From NCBI GenBank assembly GCA_036723735.1, contig DAIMGT010000007.1, positions 1 to 64,000 on the forward strand: 64,000 nucleotides of DNA, read 5' to 3'. The stretch is from UBA4656 sp002405525. GTDB taxonomy: Bacteria; Pseudomonadota; Gammaproteobacteria; Xanthomonadales; Ahniellaceae. A program made the translations under genes and the position numbers. Numbering within the stretch: the stretch's first letter is position 1; every line of letters begins with the position of its first letter. The notes beneath the pieces were generated by a model, which saw nothing but the letters and a program-made list of their open reading frames with translations, did no database searches and was not told where the DNA came from. Shown piece by piece: positions 51,866-61,230 of the stretch.

Positions 51866-52191
51866 GCGCCAGTCGGCAAGCGGAGAACGCGGTGCCGCGA
51901 CGGGCGCAAGCGGCGCGGCGTCGCGGAGCGGGCGGGTTGCCTGAGCCGATCGGCGTCGTCACGCGCGCCTGCTTGATCGGCGACGACCACGCGCCACGAT
52001 GGCGGTTGATCTTCTGTCGCCGGCTGCTTCGGCGGCTCGTGCGCCTTGACCTGGCGCGCGCATTCGCAACCCCTCGCGGCCGGGCTTCCGCGAGGGCTGC
52101 CGGACCGGCGCCGGCACCAGATTGCACTGCGCGGCCGCGCAAGCGGCAGCGGCTGACCCGTAGCTGCGACGGGCGGGCTCCGGCCCGATAA
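51862..52191 (+). CDS. basic ORF at the end of the element operon, doubtful
   Basis: A 109-codon ORF whose ATG overlaps the previous stop. The product is very basic (RRAQAARRRGAGG, CRRLLRRLVRLDLARAF, RPRKRQRLTRS) and the second half looks like translated non-coding DNA. It is listed because of the overlapping start only; it may be a chance extension. No motif is recognised. Confidence 0.35.
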   Translation: MSASRQAENAVPRRAQAARRRGAGGLPEPIGVVTRACLIGDDHAPRWRLIFCRRLLRRLVRLDLARAFATPRGRASARAAGPAPAPDCTARPRKRQRLTRSCDGRAPAR

Positions 52192-52741
52192 GTGCAGACG
52201 CCGCCGCGTGCTCGGCGCATCGGTATGCACGCCCGCCCAGCCGGCTAGTGGCGGGGCTCGTCGCATCGTGCGACAAGCCGAACAACCCCGGCAGTCGCCC
52301 CGGTGGGCTTCCTCCCGCTGGCGAAGCGACCGGCCACCGCACGTCACGTGGAGTCCTGGCGTTGCGGCGATCGACGCGCGACCGGGCCGCCGCGCCGGTT
52401 TCCGGGCGGCGCCTTGGAGATCATGGATTGCCGTCGCCGCCTGGCTCCCACGCGCCGCCGAGGGCGCCACCGCGGGGATGCCGCGGGGCGCTGCCCGGGT
52501 GTCCCCCATTTTGTAGGAACGTTCCTACGTCAGAATGCTGCTCAGCCGCGCTCTCAAAGACCTGCGGACCATCATCGAAAAGGCCGATATCCCGTGAACG
52601 GCAAGTCTGCGAGCGTGGCGCGCGTGCGGGTGCTTGTTTGCGGGCACGAAACGGGCACGCCACCGCGCGCGATGCATCGCGGCGGTGTCGTTCCGTTTCT
52701 CTGGAAATGCCGAATTCGCGTTGCGAATCAGGCGCTTAGGA
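52192..52741. other. 550-base non-coding right end of the element with strong secondary structure
   Basis: No convincing gene. At 52255-52280 GGCTCGTCGCA pairs with TGCGACAAGCC around a TCG loop, and at about 52290-52335 GTCGC and GCGAC enclose a second stem (CCGGTGGG with CCCGCTGG). These could form a structured RNA or protein-binding DNA. A 16-bp palindrome lies at 52513-52528, followed by a 20-codon ORF (52534-52596, MLLSRALKDLRTIIEKADIP). A small hairpin at 52714-52728 stands just inside attR. Confidence 0.45.
52513..52528. promoter_or_regulatory. perfect 16-bp palindrome, candidate operator
   Basis: GTAGGAACGTTCCTAC is fully self-complementary and stands after a TTTT run, 5 bases before the ATG of a 20-codon ORF. 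Its position at the element's right end suits a repressor or regulator site; nothing identifies the protein that would bind. Confidence 0.45.
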
Positions 52742-52786
52742 TGGCTCCCGAGGACGGACTCGAACCGCCGACCCGGTGATTAACAG
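52742..52786 (-). repeat. attR: 45-bp repeat inside tRNA-Asn
   Basis: Identical to 44558-44602. It forms the 3' part of the working tRNA gene from the anticodon loop to CCA, so integration regenerated an intact tRNA. The identity ends in the anticodon loop, the usual crossover site for tyrosine recombinases. Confidence 0.93.
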
Positions 52787-52817
52787 TCACCTGCTCTACC
52801 GACTGAGCTACTCGGGA
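52742..52817 (-). tRNA. tRNA-Asn (anticodon GTT)
   Basis: A 76-base tRNA with encoded CCA. On the minus strand it begins TCCCGAGTAGCTCAGT, has the anticodon in ACTGTTAATC and the T arm GGTTCGAGTCC, and the acceptor stem pairs TCCCGAG with CTCGGGA. It is the integration target of the 8.2-kb element and is now separated from its original terminator at 44521-44554. Confidence 0.95.
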
Positions 52818-53355
52818 ATGTCGGTGCACGTGCTGCCGCCGGTGGGGCGGCGGCGCAGCATGTCGCGGCGCCGAAGCCGGGCGCCGCGCGAAGGGCGCGA
52901 ATCATCGCCCAGGTGGCTGGCAGCGTCAAGCCGGGGTGCGAGGCGTCCGCGCCTGGGCCTGCGTCGCGCGGGCTCCGGCGGAAGCGCGTGTCGGCGCGAC
53001 CGGATGCGTCCGAGCATCCGGTCGCCCGCACCCTCGCCCCCCCCGATCCCACAGTGTGGGGGCGCCCTGCATCCAAGAATGGCTGTTCGGTCCTCTGGCT
53101 GGTTCGGGTCCGTGCTGCGCTGCCACGACCGCATGCCCGCGGCCGGGCGCCAGGCGCAGCCCCTGAGAGCCCTCGAAAGAAGCCGTATCTCGTGCGTTTT
53201 TCAAATCGCAAGTCCGGAATAGGTTCGCACTCGCTCCCGCGAATCATGCGCTGGCGTGCATGACCCGCGCGCGGGCTATCCATGGCCTTGCCTATACAGG
53301 CTGTCCTTGCGCTGCCTCTCAGGGGCCTGGCGGCGATGCGCCTGTCCGCCGTCCC
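52818..53355. other. 538-base gap right of tRNA-Asn
   Basis: I see no real gene. It must contain the tRNA-Asn promoter (reading leftward), but no clear boxes stand out. A perfect 12-bp stem (52996-53007 with 53014-53025, loop GTCCGA) is the main structure. Confidence 0.5.
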
Positions 53356-53901
53356 TCAATCGCGGCATTGCCAGTCCCGCGGCAGGGGCCCGGATCGTGC
53401 GCGGCCGACGTTGCTCACCACCACCTGTCGGCCGACGCCAGGATATCCGGGGTGGCAGAGGGTCACCGTCACGTTGCTGCCGGCGGATGTGCCGTCGCGC
53501 CGGAACACCACGCTGCGCCTCCCGGCGGTGCTCGACGCTCGCACCTGCGGCGTGGCGTCGTGCCGGACTTCGAACACCGCCGCCGGTGATCGCGGCCGAC
53601 CCATGCTGCGGGGATCATCGAACACCATCCAGCCGCGCGACCAGTCGGCCGCCGGCATGCATTCGCCATCCCGGTCCAGCGGGCATAGCCCGACCGGATG
53701 TTGGCGTTCGACCGCCCGCATCCGTGCGGCGGCCAGCGCAACGCGCAGCGCGCTGGCCTGCGCGCGCACCTCGGCCGTCGCGAGCAGTCGCCCCAGCGAT
53801 GGCACGCCGAACGTCAGCACGATGGCGATGATCGCCAGGGCCACGATCAGTTCGATGATGGAAAGTCCGGTCTGGCGCGGGTCCGGGCGCATGGCATGCA
53901 T
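53356..53901 (-). CDS. solitary FimT/GspH-type pseudopilin
   Basis: A 181-aa prepilin-like protein with leader MHAMRPDPRQTG and then LSIIELIVALAIIAIVLTFG. Cleavage after Gly12 would leave Leu as mature residue 1 and Glu5 present. The GspH-like body (AQASALRVALAAARMRAVER, GWMVFDDP) and a Cys-bearing C-terminus follow. The ATG at 53901 has AAGG 5 bases upstream; another ATG is at 53892. It is a second FimT-type gene, about 16 kb from the one at 37129, on the other strand and alone. Before the island came in it lay close to pilE and tRNA-Asn. Confidence 0.8.
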   Translation of the reverse strand: MHAMRPDPRQTGLSIIELIVALAIIAIVLTFGVPSLGRLLATAEVRAQASALRVALAAARMRAVERQHPVGLCPLDRDGECMPAADWSRGWMVFDDPRSMGRPRSPAAVFEVRHDATPQVRASSTAGRRSVVFRRDGTSAGSNVTVTLCHPGYPGVGRQVVVSNVGRARSGPLPRDWQCRD

Positions 53902-54008
53902 CCTTGCCTTGGGAGGGTGTGCAGTGTGAAGCTGGCGGCCGGCGGTCGCGATCGGCGCGTTTCGCGTCGGTCTGTAGGAAAATGCCTCGTCCCGCATCGG
54001 CCGCCCCC

Positions 54009-56060
<2,052 letters not shown>

Positions 56061-56066
56061 ACCGCT

Positions 56067-57791
56067 TCAGCCGTCCGCCCGGCCCGACCGGGCCGCGTCG
56101 CCGCCGTCGTCGAACGCGGCCGACGGCGCTTCAAGGCTGGCCAGGGCGGACCGCAGCGCCTTCGCGTCGCCGCGCTCCAGGGCGACGGCGACGCGCTCGA
56201 ACCGTGCGCGCTCGCTGCGCCACGCGGTCCGCGAAGCATGCGCCCAGCGCAGGGTCTGCGGCTGCGTCGGGCGGGCGGCGTCGAGCAAGGCCAGCGCACG
56301 GTCGAGACCGGCGACGCAGTCGCGACGCAGGGCGGATGCGACGCGCGGCGTCGCCCGGCGGTCGAGCGCGTCGACGGCGGAGCGGCAGGCCCGCAGCGCC
56401 GCGTCCCGCGCCGCGTCGGCGGGCTGGACGGCGGCGGCGTCGCCGAGCAGGGCAGCCGCCTCGAGATGGGCGTCCCGGCGGCGGCCCAGCACCGCCAACT
56501 GCTCGGCGAGCTGCTGCCGCATGCCCTGGTCGCGCGGGGCCAGCGCGCGCAGGGCGGCCTCGATCTCCTGCAGTCGGCGCACGCAGGCTTCCTCGTAGGC
56601 CGCGATCCCGGCCCCCGGATCCCTGAGCGCTCGCTTTTCAGCGGTCTGGCAGTCGCTGTCGAGGTCGGACGCGCGTGCCGCGAGATCGCCGTTCAGGCGG
56701 CTCAGTCCGAAGTCGTCGCCGCGCCGCGCCACCGCCAGCGCGCCCGCGCAGGCCACCAGCACCACCAGCAGCGCGGTTGCCGCCGCCATCGGCAGCCGTG
56801 CGGTGCGCGCCGTACTCTCGAATGGCGGCGCCAGCGCGAGGCCGAGCGCGAAGCCCGCGGCGAGGCCGGTCACGTGAGCACTGTTGTTGATGCCGACACC
56901 GTCGAAGCCCTGCTTGAGCGACCACGCGGTGTACAGGCCGCCGAAGGCGAGGATCGCGCGGATCGATCCCAGGGGCAGGTGCCCGGGGCGCCGCAACGGA
57001 TAGGCGAGCAGGGCGCCGACGATGCCGAACACCGCCCCCGACGCGCCGACCGCCACGACGCTGAAGTTGGTGAACAGATCGAGCGCGCTTCCGGCGAGAC
57101 CGGCGCCGACGAAGAGCACCGCCAGCGCGCAACGCCCGTACAGCCGTTCGACGTAGGGGCCGAGGGCGACCAGGGTGACGAGATTGCCCAGCAAGTGGCC
57201 GAAGTCGGCGTGCAGGAACACCGCCGACAGCAGGCGCCAGCCCTCGCCATCGAGCGTGCGTGGCGGGAAGTTCGCGCCATGGGCGAGCAGGGTCTGTGCG
57301 GAGAAGCCGGCCGCGCCGGCCTGCAGCGCCTGCAGCACGTAGCAGGCGGCGATTGCCAGCGCGATGGCATAGGTGGCCCAGGCCTCCCGGCGATACGGTC
57401 CCAGCCGCTCCTCGTACCAGCGCCGCACGAGGCCGCCCCGGGTCGCCGCGGCAGGAAGCCAGGCGACGAGTCGCTCGGAGTCGGCCGGATTGGCGAACTC
57501 CAGCGCCCGCAGCGGCGTCTGCGCGCCGCCGGCCGTGGCGCGCAGCCGCAGCCCCACGCGGTCCGCGCCTTGCCGTTGCCAGCCGATGACCTGCGCGCGA
57601 TCCGCCGCGAGGTCGATCGCGCCGCGGCCGGCGACCTCCCCGAGCAGCCGCAGCCGGTCGCCCTCCAGGGTGAGGTGCCCGCGGCCGTTCGGCCGCCGCG
57701 CGCCCCAGGCGAAACGCACCGCGACCGGCGCCATGCCGGCGATTCGGCCCGCCAGTCCCGCGATGGTTTCGCTGCCGAATGGGCTGCCCAA
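56067..57791 (-). CDS. rhomboid-family intramembrane serine protease-like protein with helical C-terminal extension
   Basis: A 574-aa membrane protein. After a soluble N-terminal domain (about 1-130) come six or seven helices of the rhomboid fold: FLHADFGHLLGNLVTLVALG, the catalytic Ser in VGASGAVFGIVG and the His in GINNSAHVTGLAAGFALG, so the Ser-His dyad is intact. A last helix (AATALLVVLVACAGALAVAR) leads to a 220-residue helical, Arg/Ala-rich soluble domain with no recognised family. TTG 57791 is preferred as start because GGGGAGGGG stands 6 bases upstream; ATG 57818 has no such site and ATG 57734 is also possible. Substrate unknown. Confidence 0.82.
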   Translation of the reverse strand: MGSPFGSETIAGLAGRIAGMAPVAVRFAWGARRPNGRGHLTLEGDRLRLLGEVAGRGAIDLAADRAQVIGWQRQGADRVGLRLRATAGGAQTPLRALEFANPADSERLVAWLPAAATRGGLVRRWYEERLGPYRREAWATYAIALAIAACYVLQALQAGAAGFSAQTLLAHGANFPPRTLDGEGWRLLSAVFLHADFGHLLGNLVTLVALGPYVERLYGRCALAVLFVGAGLAGSALDLFTNFSVVAVGASGAVFGIVGALLAYPLRRPGHLPLGSIRAILAFGGLYTAWSLKQGFDGVGINNSAHVTGLAAGFALGLALAPPFESTARTARLPMAAATALLVVLVACAGALAVARRGDDFGLSRLNGDLAARASDLDSDCQTAEKRALRDPGAGIAAYEEACVRRLQEIEAALRALAPRDQGMRQQLAEQLAVLGRRRDAHLEAAALLGDAAAVQPADAARDAALRACRSAVDALDRRATPRVASALRRDCVAGLDRALALLDAARPTQPQTLRWAHASRTAWRSERARFERVAVALERGDAKALRSALASLEAPSAAFDDGGDAARSGRADG

Positions 57792-57888
57792 GTGACCCCT
57801 CCCCGCGTGCCGACCCATGATAGGCGACCGCGAACAAGGCCGCGCGCGCTTGCGGCCGGCCGGTGGCGACTGTTACCGTACGCGGCTG

Positions 57889-57963
57889 GGGCGCGTAGCT
57901 CAGCGGTAGAGCACTACCTTGACATGGTAGGGGTCACAGGTTCGATCCCTGTCGCGCCCACCA
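57889..57963 (+). tRNA. tRNA-Val (anticodon GAC)
   Basis: A 75-base tRNA with encoded CCA: acceptor GGGCGCG paired with CGCGCCC, D arm GCTCAGCGGTAGAGC, anticodon in CTTGACATG, T arm GGTTCGATCC. It resembles tRNA-Val2 of other gammaproteobacteria. It stands 258 bases before thrS on the same strand. Confidence 0.96.
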
Positions 57964-58110
57964 CTCGCTCCTACGGGGCGATGTTCCCGACGGTCGACGC
58001 GTCGCGGCAGGCTCTGGAACCCCTCCCGTGCCCGGCCTGCCGCGGCAGTACCAGGTCCCGTACCCCCCAGGCACGAGCCGAGAGCCGTAGTTCGAAAGAA
58101 CACGATCACC

Positions 58111-58197
58111 ATGACGCGAACCCGAACCGCCAGCCGCTGACCTGCCGCCCAGCCTCTCCCTCCGCGTGAACGAAAGGGCGCCCGGCGCCCTTTTTTT
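58111..58197 (+). promoter_or_regulatory. possible attenuator leader before thrS: Thr-rich mini-ORF and U-tract hairpin
   Basis: A 9-codon ORF at 58111-58140 (MTRTRTASR; three Thr codons) is followed by a hairpin AAAGGGCGC / GCGCCCTTT (58173-58193) with a run of seven T, 25 bases before the thrS start. CTGCCGC at 58142-58148 can pair upstream with 58042-58048, and CGCCC at 58146-58150 can pair with the terminator's 5' arm GGGCG at 58176-58180, giving exclusive folds. The mini-ORF lacks a good ribosome site. The hairpin alone could simply be the tRNA-Val terminator. Confidence 0.4.
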
Positions 58198-58221
58198 GTT
58201 GGCCCGAAAAGGATCCGAACC

Positions 58222-60135
58222 ATGATCCAAGTGACGCTCCCCGACGGCAGCCGCCGCGAGTATCCCGGCCCGATCGACGTGGCCGGCGTGGCCGCGTCGA
58301 TCGGCCCCGGCCTCGCCAAGGCCGCGCTGGCCGGCAAGGTCGACGGCCGCCTCGTCGACCTGTCTTTCCGCATCGATCGCGATGCGGCGCTGGAAGTCGT
58401 GACCGACAAGCACGCCGACGCGCTGGACGTGATCCGCCACTCCACCGCGCACCTGCTGGCGCAGGCGACGCAGCGGCTGTTCCCCGACACCCAGGTCACG
58501 ATCGGGCCGGTGATCGAAAGCGGCTTCTACTACGACTTCGCGCGCGCCACGCCTTTCAGCACCGAGGACCTGGCGAAGATCGAGGCCGAGATGGCGAAGA
58601 TTGTCGGCGAGGCCCTGCCGGTCCGGCGCTCGGTAATGGGCAAGGACGAAGCGATCGCTTTCTTCAGGTCCAGGGGCGAGCACTTCAAGGCCGAGATCAT
58701 CGACGACATCATCCCGCCCGGCGACGAGATCTCGCTCTACGGCCAGGGCGAGTGGGTCGACCTCTGCCGCGGCCCGCACGTGCCGAACACGAACAAGCTC
58801 GGTGCCTTCAAGCTGATGCGGGTCTCCGGCGCCTATTGGCGCGGCGACCAGAAGAACCAGCAGTTGCAGCGCGTCTACGGCACGGCCTGGCGCAACGACA
58901 AGGAGCTCAAGACCTACCTGACCCAGCTCGAGGAGTCCGAAAAGCGCGACCATCGCCGGCTCGGCCGGCAACTCGGGCTGTTCCACATGCAGGAAGAGGG
59001 GCCGGGGCTGGTGTTCTGGCATCCACGCGGCTGGGCGGTCTGGCAGGTCGTCGAGCAGTACATGCGCGGGGTGTACCGGGCCAACGGCTACCGGGAGGTG
59101 CGCTGCCCGCAGATCCTCGACAAGTCGCTGTGGGAGAAGACCGGCCACTGGGAGAACTACCGCGACAACATGTTCACCACCGCGTCGGAGAACCGCGACT
59201 ATGCGCTCAAGCCGATGAACTGCCCGGGCCACGTGCAGATCTACAACCACGGCCTGCACAGCTACCGCGACCTGCCGATCCGCTACGGCGAGTTCGGCGC
59301 CTGCCATCGCAACGAACCCTCCGGTGCACTGCACGGCCTGTTGCGCGTGCGCGGCTTCACCCAGGACGACGGCCACATCTTCTGCACCGACGCGCAGATC
59401 GAGGCCGAGGTGGTCGCCTTCCACGGGCAGGCGATGGGCGTGTACAGGGACTTCGGCTTCACCGAGGTCGCAGTCAAACTGGCCCTGCGTCCGGACAAGC
59501 GGATCGGTGACGACGCGATGTGGGAACAGGCGGAACGTGCGCTGCGCTCGGCGCTCCGGGCTTGCGGGGTCGAGTGGGAGGAGCTGCCGGGCGAGGGCGC
59601 TTTCTACGGGCCCAAGATCGAGTACCACCTGCGCGACTCGATCGGCCGCGCCTGGCAGGTCGGCACCATGCAGGTCGATTTCTTCATGCCGGGCCGGCTG
59701 GGCGCCGAGTACGTGACAGAGGATTCGGGCCGCCGGACCCCGGTGATGCTGCACCGGGCGATCGTGGGCTCGCTGGAGCGCTTCATCGGGATGCTGATCG
59801 AGCATCACGCCGGGGCGATGCCGGCCTGGCTGGCCCCGGTGCAGGCCGTGGTCATGAACATCACTGACGCCCAGGCCGATTATGTCGCGCGGGTGGCAAA
59901 AGACCTTGCGAATCAAGGGGTCCGGGTCGAGCCCGATTTGCGCAACGAGAAGATCGGCTATAAGATCCGCGAACATACGTTGCAGAAGGTGCCGTTCCTG
60001 CTGGTCGCGGGCGACCGCGAGAGAGAGCAGGGGACGGTCGCCGTGCGTACGCGGGCCGGGGAGGACCTGGGGACCATGGACCTCGCCGGCTTTGCGGCAT
60101 GTTTGCGTTCCGGATCGAATGCGGCCGCGGGCTGA
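58222..60135 (+). CDS. thrS: threonyl-tRNA synthetase
   Basis: Charges tRNA-Thr in the cytoplasm. The 637-aa product has the N-terminal TGS domain (about 1-62), the editing domain with HSTAHLLAQATQRLF and the zinc/editing His residues, the class II core (motif 2 region NCPGHVQIYNHGLHSYRDLP with the zinc Cys, RYGEFGACHRNEPSGALHGL) and the C-terminal anticodon-binding domain. The ATG at 58222 follows AAAAGGATC. It heads the thrS-infC-rpmI-rplT-pheS-pheT run, as in E. coli and relatives. Confidence 0.97.
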   Translation: MIQVTLPDGSRREYPGPIDVAGVAASIGPGLAKAALAGKVDGRLVDLSFRIDRDAALEVVTDKHADALDVIRHSTAHLLAQATQRLFPDTQVTIGPVIESGFYYDFARATPFSTEDLAKIEAEMAKIVGEALPVRRSVMGKDEAIAFFRSRGEHFKAEIIDDIIPPGDEISLYGQGEWVDLCRGPHVPNTNKLGAFKLMRVSGAYWRGDQKNQQLQRVYGTAWRNDKELKTYLTQLEESEKRDHRRLGRQLGLFHMQEEGPGLVFWHPRGWAVWQVVEQYMRGVYRANGYREVRCPQILDKSLWEKTGHWENYRDNMFTTASENRDYALKPMNCPGHVQIYNHGLHSYRDLPIRYGEFGACHRNEPSGALHGLLRVRGFTQDDGHIFCTDAQIEAEVVAFHGQAMGVYRDFGFTEVAVKLALRPDKRIGDDAMWEQAERALRSALRACGVEWEELPGEGAFYGPKIEYHLRDSIGRAWQVGTMQVDFFMPGRLGAEYVTEDSGRRTPVMLHRAIVGSLERFIGMLIEHHAGAMPAWLAPVQAVVMNITDAQADYVARVAKDLANQGVRVEPDLRNEKIGYKIREHTLQKVPFLLVAGDREREQGTVAVRTRAGEDLGTMDLAGFAACLRSGSNAAAG

Positions 60136-60180
60136 GATGTCCGTGATCGCCCCGCGTCAACCACCCAGAGGACCCGACAC

Positions 60181-60702
60181 ATCGCCACCGACAACAAGCT
60201 GACCCGGAAGAACCAGGAGATCCGGGTACCCCGAGTCCGCGTCATCGGAGCCGACGGCCAGCAGGTCGGCGTACTCACCCGCGACGAGGCGCTGCGCATG
60301 GCGGAAGAGCTGGGACTCGACCTCGTCGAGATCCAGCCGAACGCAGACCCGCCCGTGTGCCGTGTCATGGACTTCGGCAAGTACCGCTTCGAGCTGCAGA
60401 AGAAGGCCAGCGCGGCGAAGAAGAAGACCAAGCAGCAGGAGATCAAGGAGCTGAAGTTTCGTCCGGTGACGGACGATGGCGACTACGCGATCAAGCTGCG
60501 CAACCTCAAGCGGTTCATCGCCGAGGGCGACAAGGTCAAGATCACCATCCGGTTCAAGGGGCGCGAGATGGCGCACACCGAACTCGGGCTGCAGATGGCG
60601 CAGCGGATCGAGGCCGACATAAAGGACGAGGTGACCATCGAGCAGATGCCGAGGATGGAGGGTCGGCAGTTGTTCATGATGGTCGCCCCGAAAAAGAGAT
60701 AA
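60181..60702 (+). CDS. infC: translation initiation factor IF-3, starting with ATC
   Basis: IF-3 (173 aa) keeps ribosomal subunits apart and rejects wrong start codons. The N-terminal domain (TDNKLTRKNQEIRVPRVRVI), the KNLKRF-type linker region (DPPVCRVMDFGKYRFELQKK) and the C-terminal domain (VKITIRFKGREMAHTELGLQ) are all present. No ATG, GTG or TTG exists in frame between the thrS stop and the conserved N-terminus; the ATC at 60181, 8 bases after AGAGGA, fits the family start. E. coli infC uses AUU and is autoregulated through it; AUC would work the same way. An ATG at 60298 would drop 39 conserved residues. Confidence 0.93.
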   Translation: MATDNKLTRKNQEIRVPRVRVIGADGQQVGVLTRDEALRMAEELGLDLVEIQPNADPPVCRVMDFGKYRFELQKKASAAKKKTKQQEIKELKFRPVTDDGDYAIKLRNLKRFIAEGDKVKITIRFKGREMAHTELGLQMAQRIEADIKDEVTIEQMPRMEGRQLFMMVAPKKR

Positions 60703-61020
60703 ACGTTGCGCGCGCAGCGCGGAACACGTTGTGGTTCCCTCTCTCCTTGCGGAAGAGGCCGAGCCGGGGTTCGTCGGGCTGCCTTGAAGGGTGGCACGAC
60801 CCGGCGAGGGTCGCGGCAGGACGCCGCGGCGGTCGTGCGATCCGGGGACGGCTGCTTGCGCAGCCTTCCAACGTCGGATCGATGCGGTGCGGGATGCGTC
60901 GGATGTGCGATGGAACCCGCGGGCGAAAGCCCGCCACCAAGCCGGTACGAGCAGGAACGGAAAGCGCGGGGTCGCCCGCCGCTCGCGCCAGTCACCAAAA
61001 CCCAAACGGAAGCCAGTCAC
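60703..61020 (+). promoter_or_regulatory. 318-base structured region between infC and rpmI
   Basis: No gene is seen. The gap is much longer than the infC-rpmI spacing in most relatives. It holds nested inverted repeats (GCACGACC at 60794-60801 with GGTCGTGC at 60831-60838, enclosing GCGGC/GCCGC) and a 6-bp stem closed by a GAAA loop (60919-60934). This is where ribosomal protein L20 binds in other bacteria to repress rpmI-rplT, so a leader of that kind is plausible. Confidence 0.5.
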
Positions 61021-61218
61021 ATGCCCAAGATCAAGACCAACCGGGCCGCCGCAAAACGGTTCCGAAAGACCGCGTCCGGAAAGTTCAAGGCCGGTCACGC
61101 GTTCAAGAGCCACATCCTCACCAAGAAGTCGACCAAGCGGAAGCGCGGCCTGCGCAGCACGAATTACGTGCGCGCCGAGGACGCCGGCCGCGTGGCCCGC
61201 ATGCTGCCGTACGCGTAA
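61021..61218 (+). CDS. rpmI: 50S ribosomal protein L35
   Basis: A 65-aa ribosomal protein with the L35 pattern: MPKIKTNRAAAKRFRKTASG, KAGHAFKSHILTKKSTKRKR and a C-terminal MLPYA. Length and sequence are standard. rplT follows after 12 bases, and both are usually held down by L20 binding to the leader upstream. Confidence 0.97.
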   Translation: MPKIKTNRAAAKRFRKTASGKFKAGHAFKSHILTKKSTKRKRGLRSTNYVRAEDAGRVARMLPYA

Positions 61219-61230
61219 GGAGGACGGACC

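Larger units (their letters stand above)
44558..52786. mobile_element. integrative element (capsid-encoding phage-satellite-like) in tRNA-Asn
   Basis: An 8.2-kb element bounded by perfect 45-bp repeats, one of them inside an intact tRNA-Asn gene. All genes run rightward: integrase, two small genes, AlpA regulator, small gene, RepA-type ATPase, a cluster of iterons, a helix-turn-helix/coiled-coil protein, an unknown, an HK97-type major capsid protein and two or three small genes. Most starts overlap the preceding stops. No portal, head protease, large terminase, tail or lysis gene is recognised, so it cannot form phage alone. Known satellites (P4, PICI, cf-PICI) share the integrase-AlpA-replication arrangement; the lone capsid gene is the unusual part. 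A decayed prophage is the alternative, but the compact intact ORFs argue against it. Confidence 0.85.

Noticed and set aside
52780..53283. Minus-strand ORF of 167 codons right of the tRNA
   Set aside because: It runs through the tRNA gene, lacks a ribosome site and domain, and overlaps other equally meaningless ORFs.
58000..58221. T-box riboswitch before thrS
   Set aside because: T-box leaders are found mainly in Gram-positive bacteria, and no T-box consensus or specifier loop is visible here.
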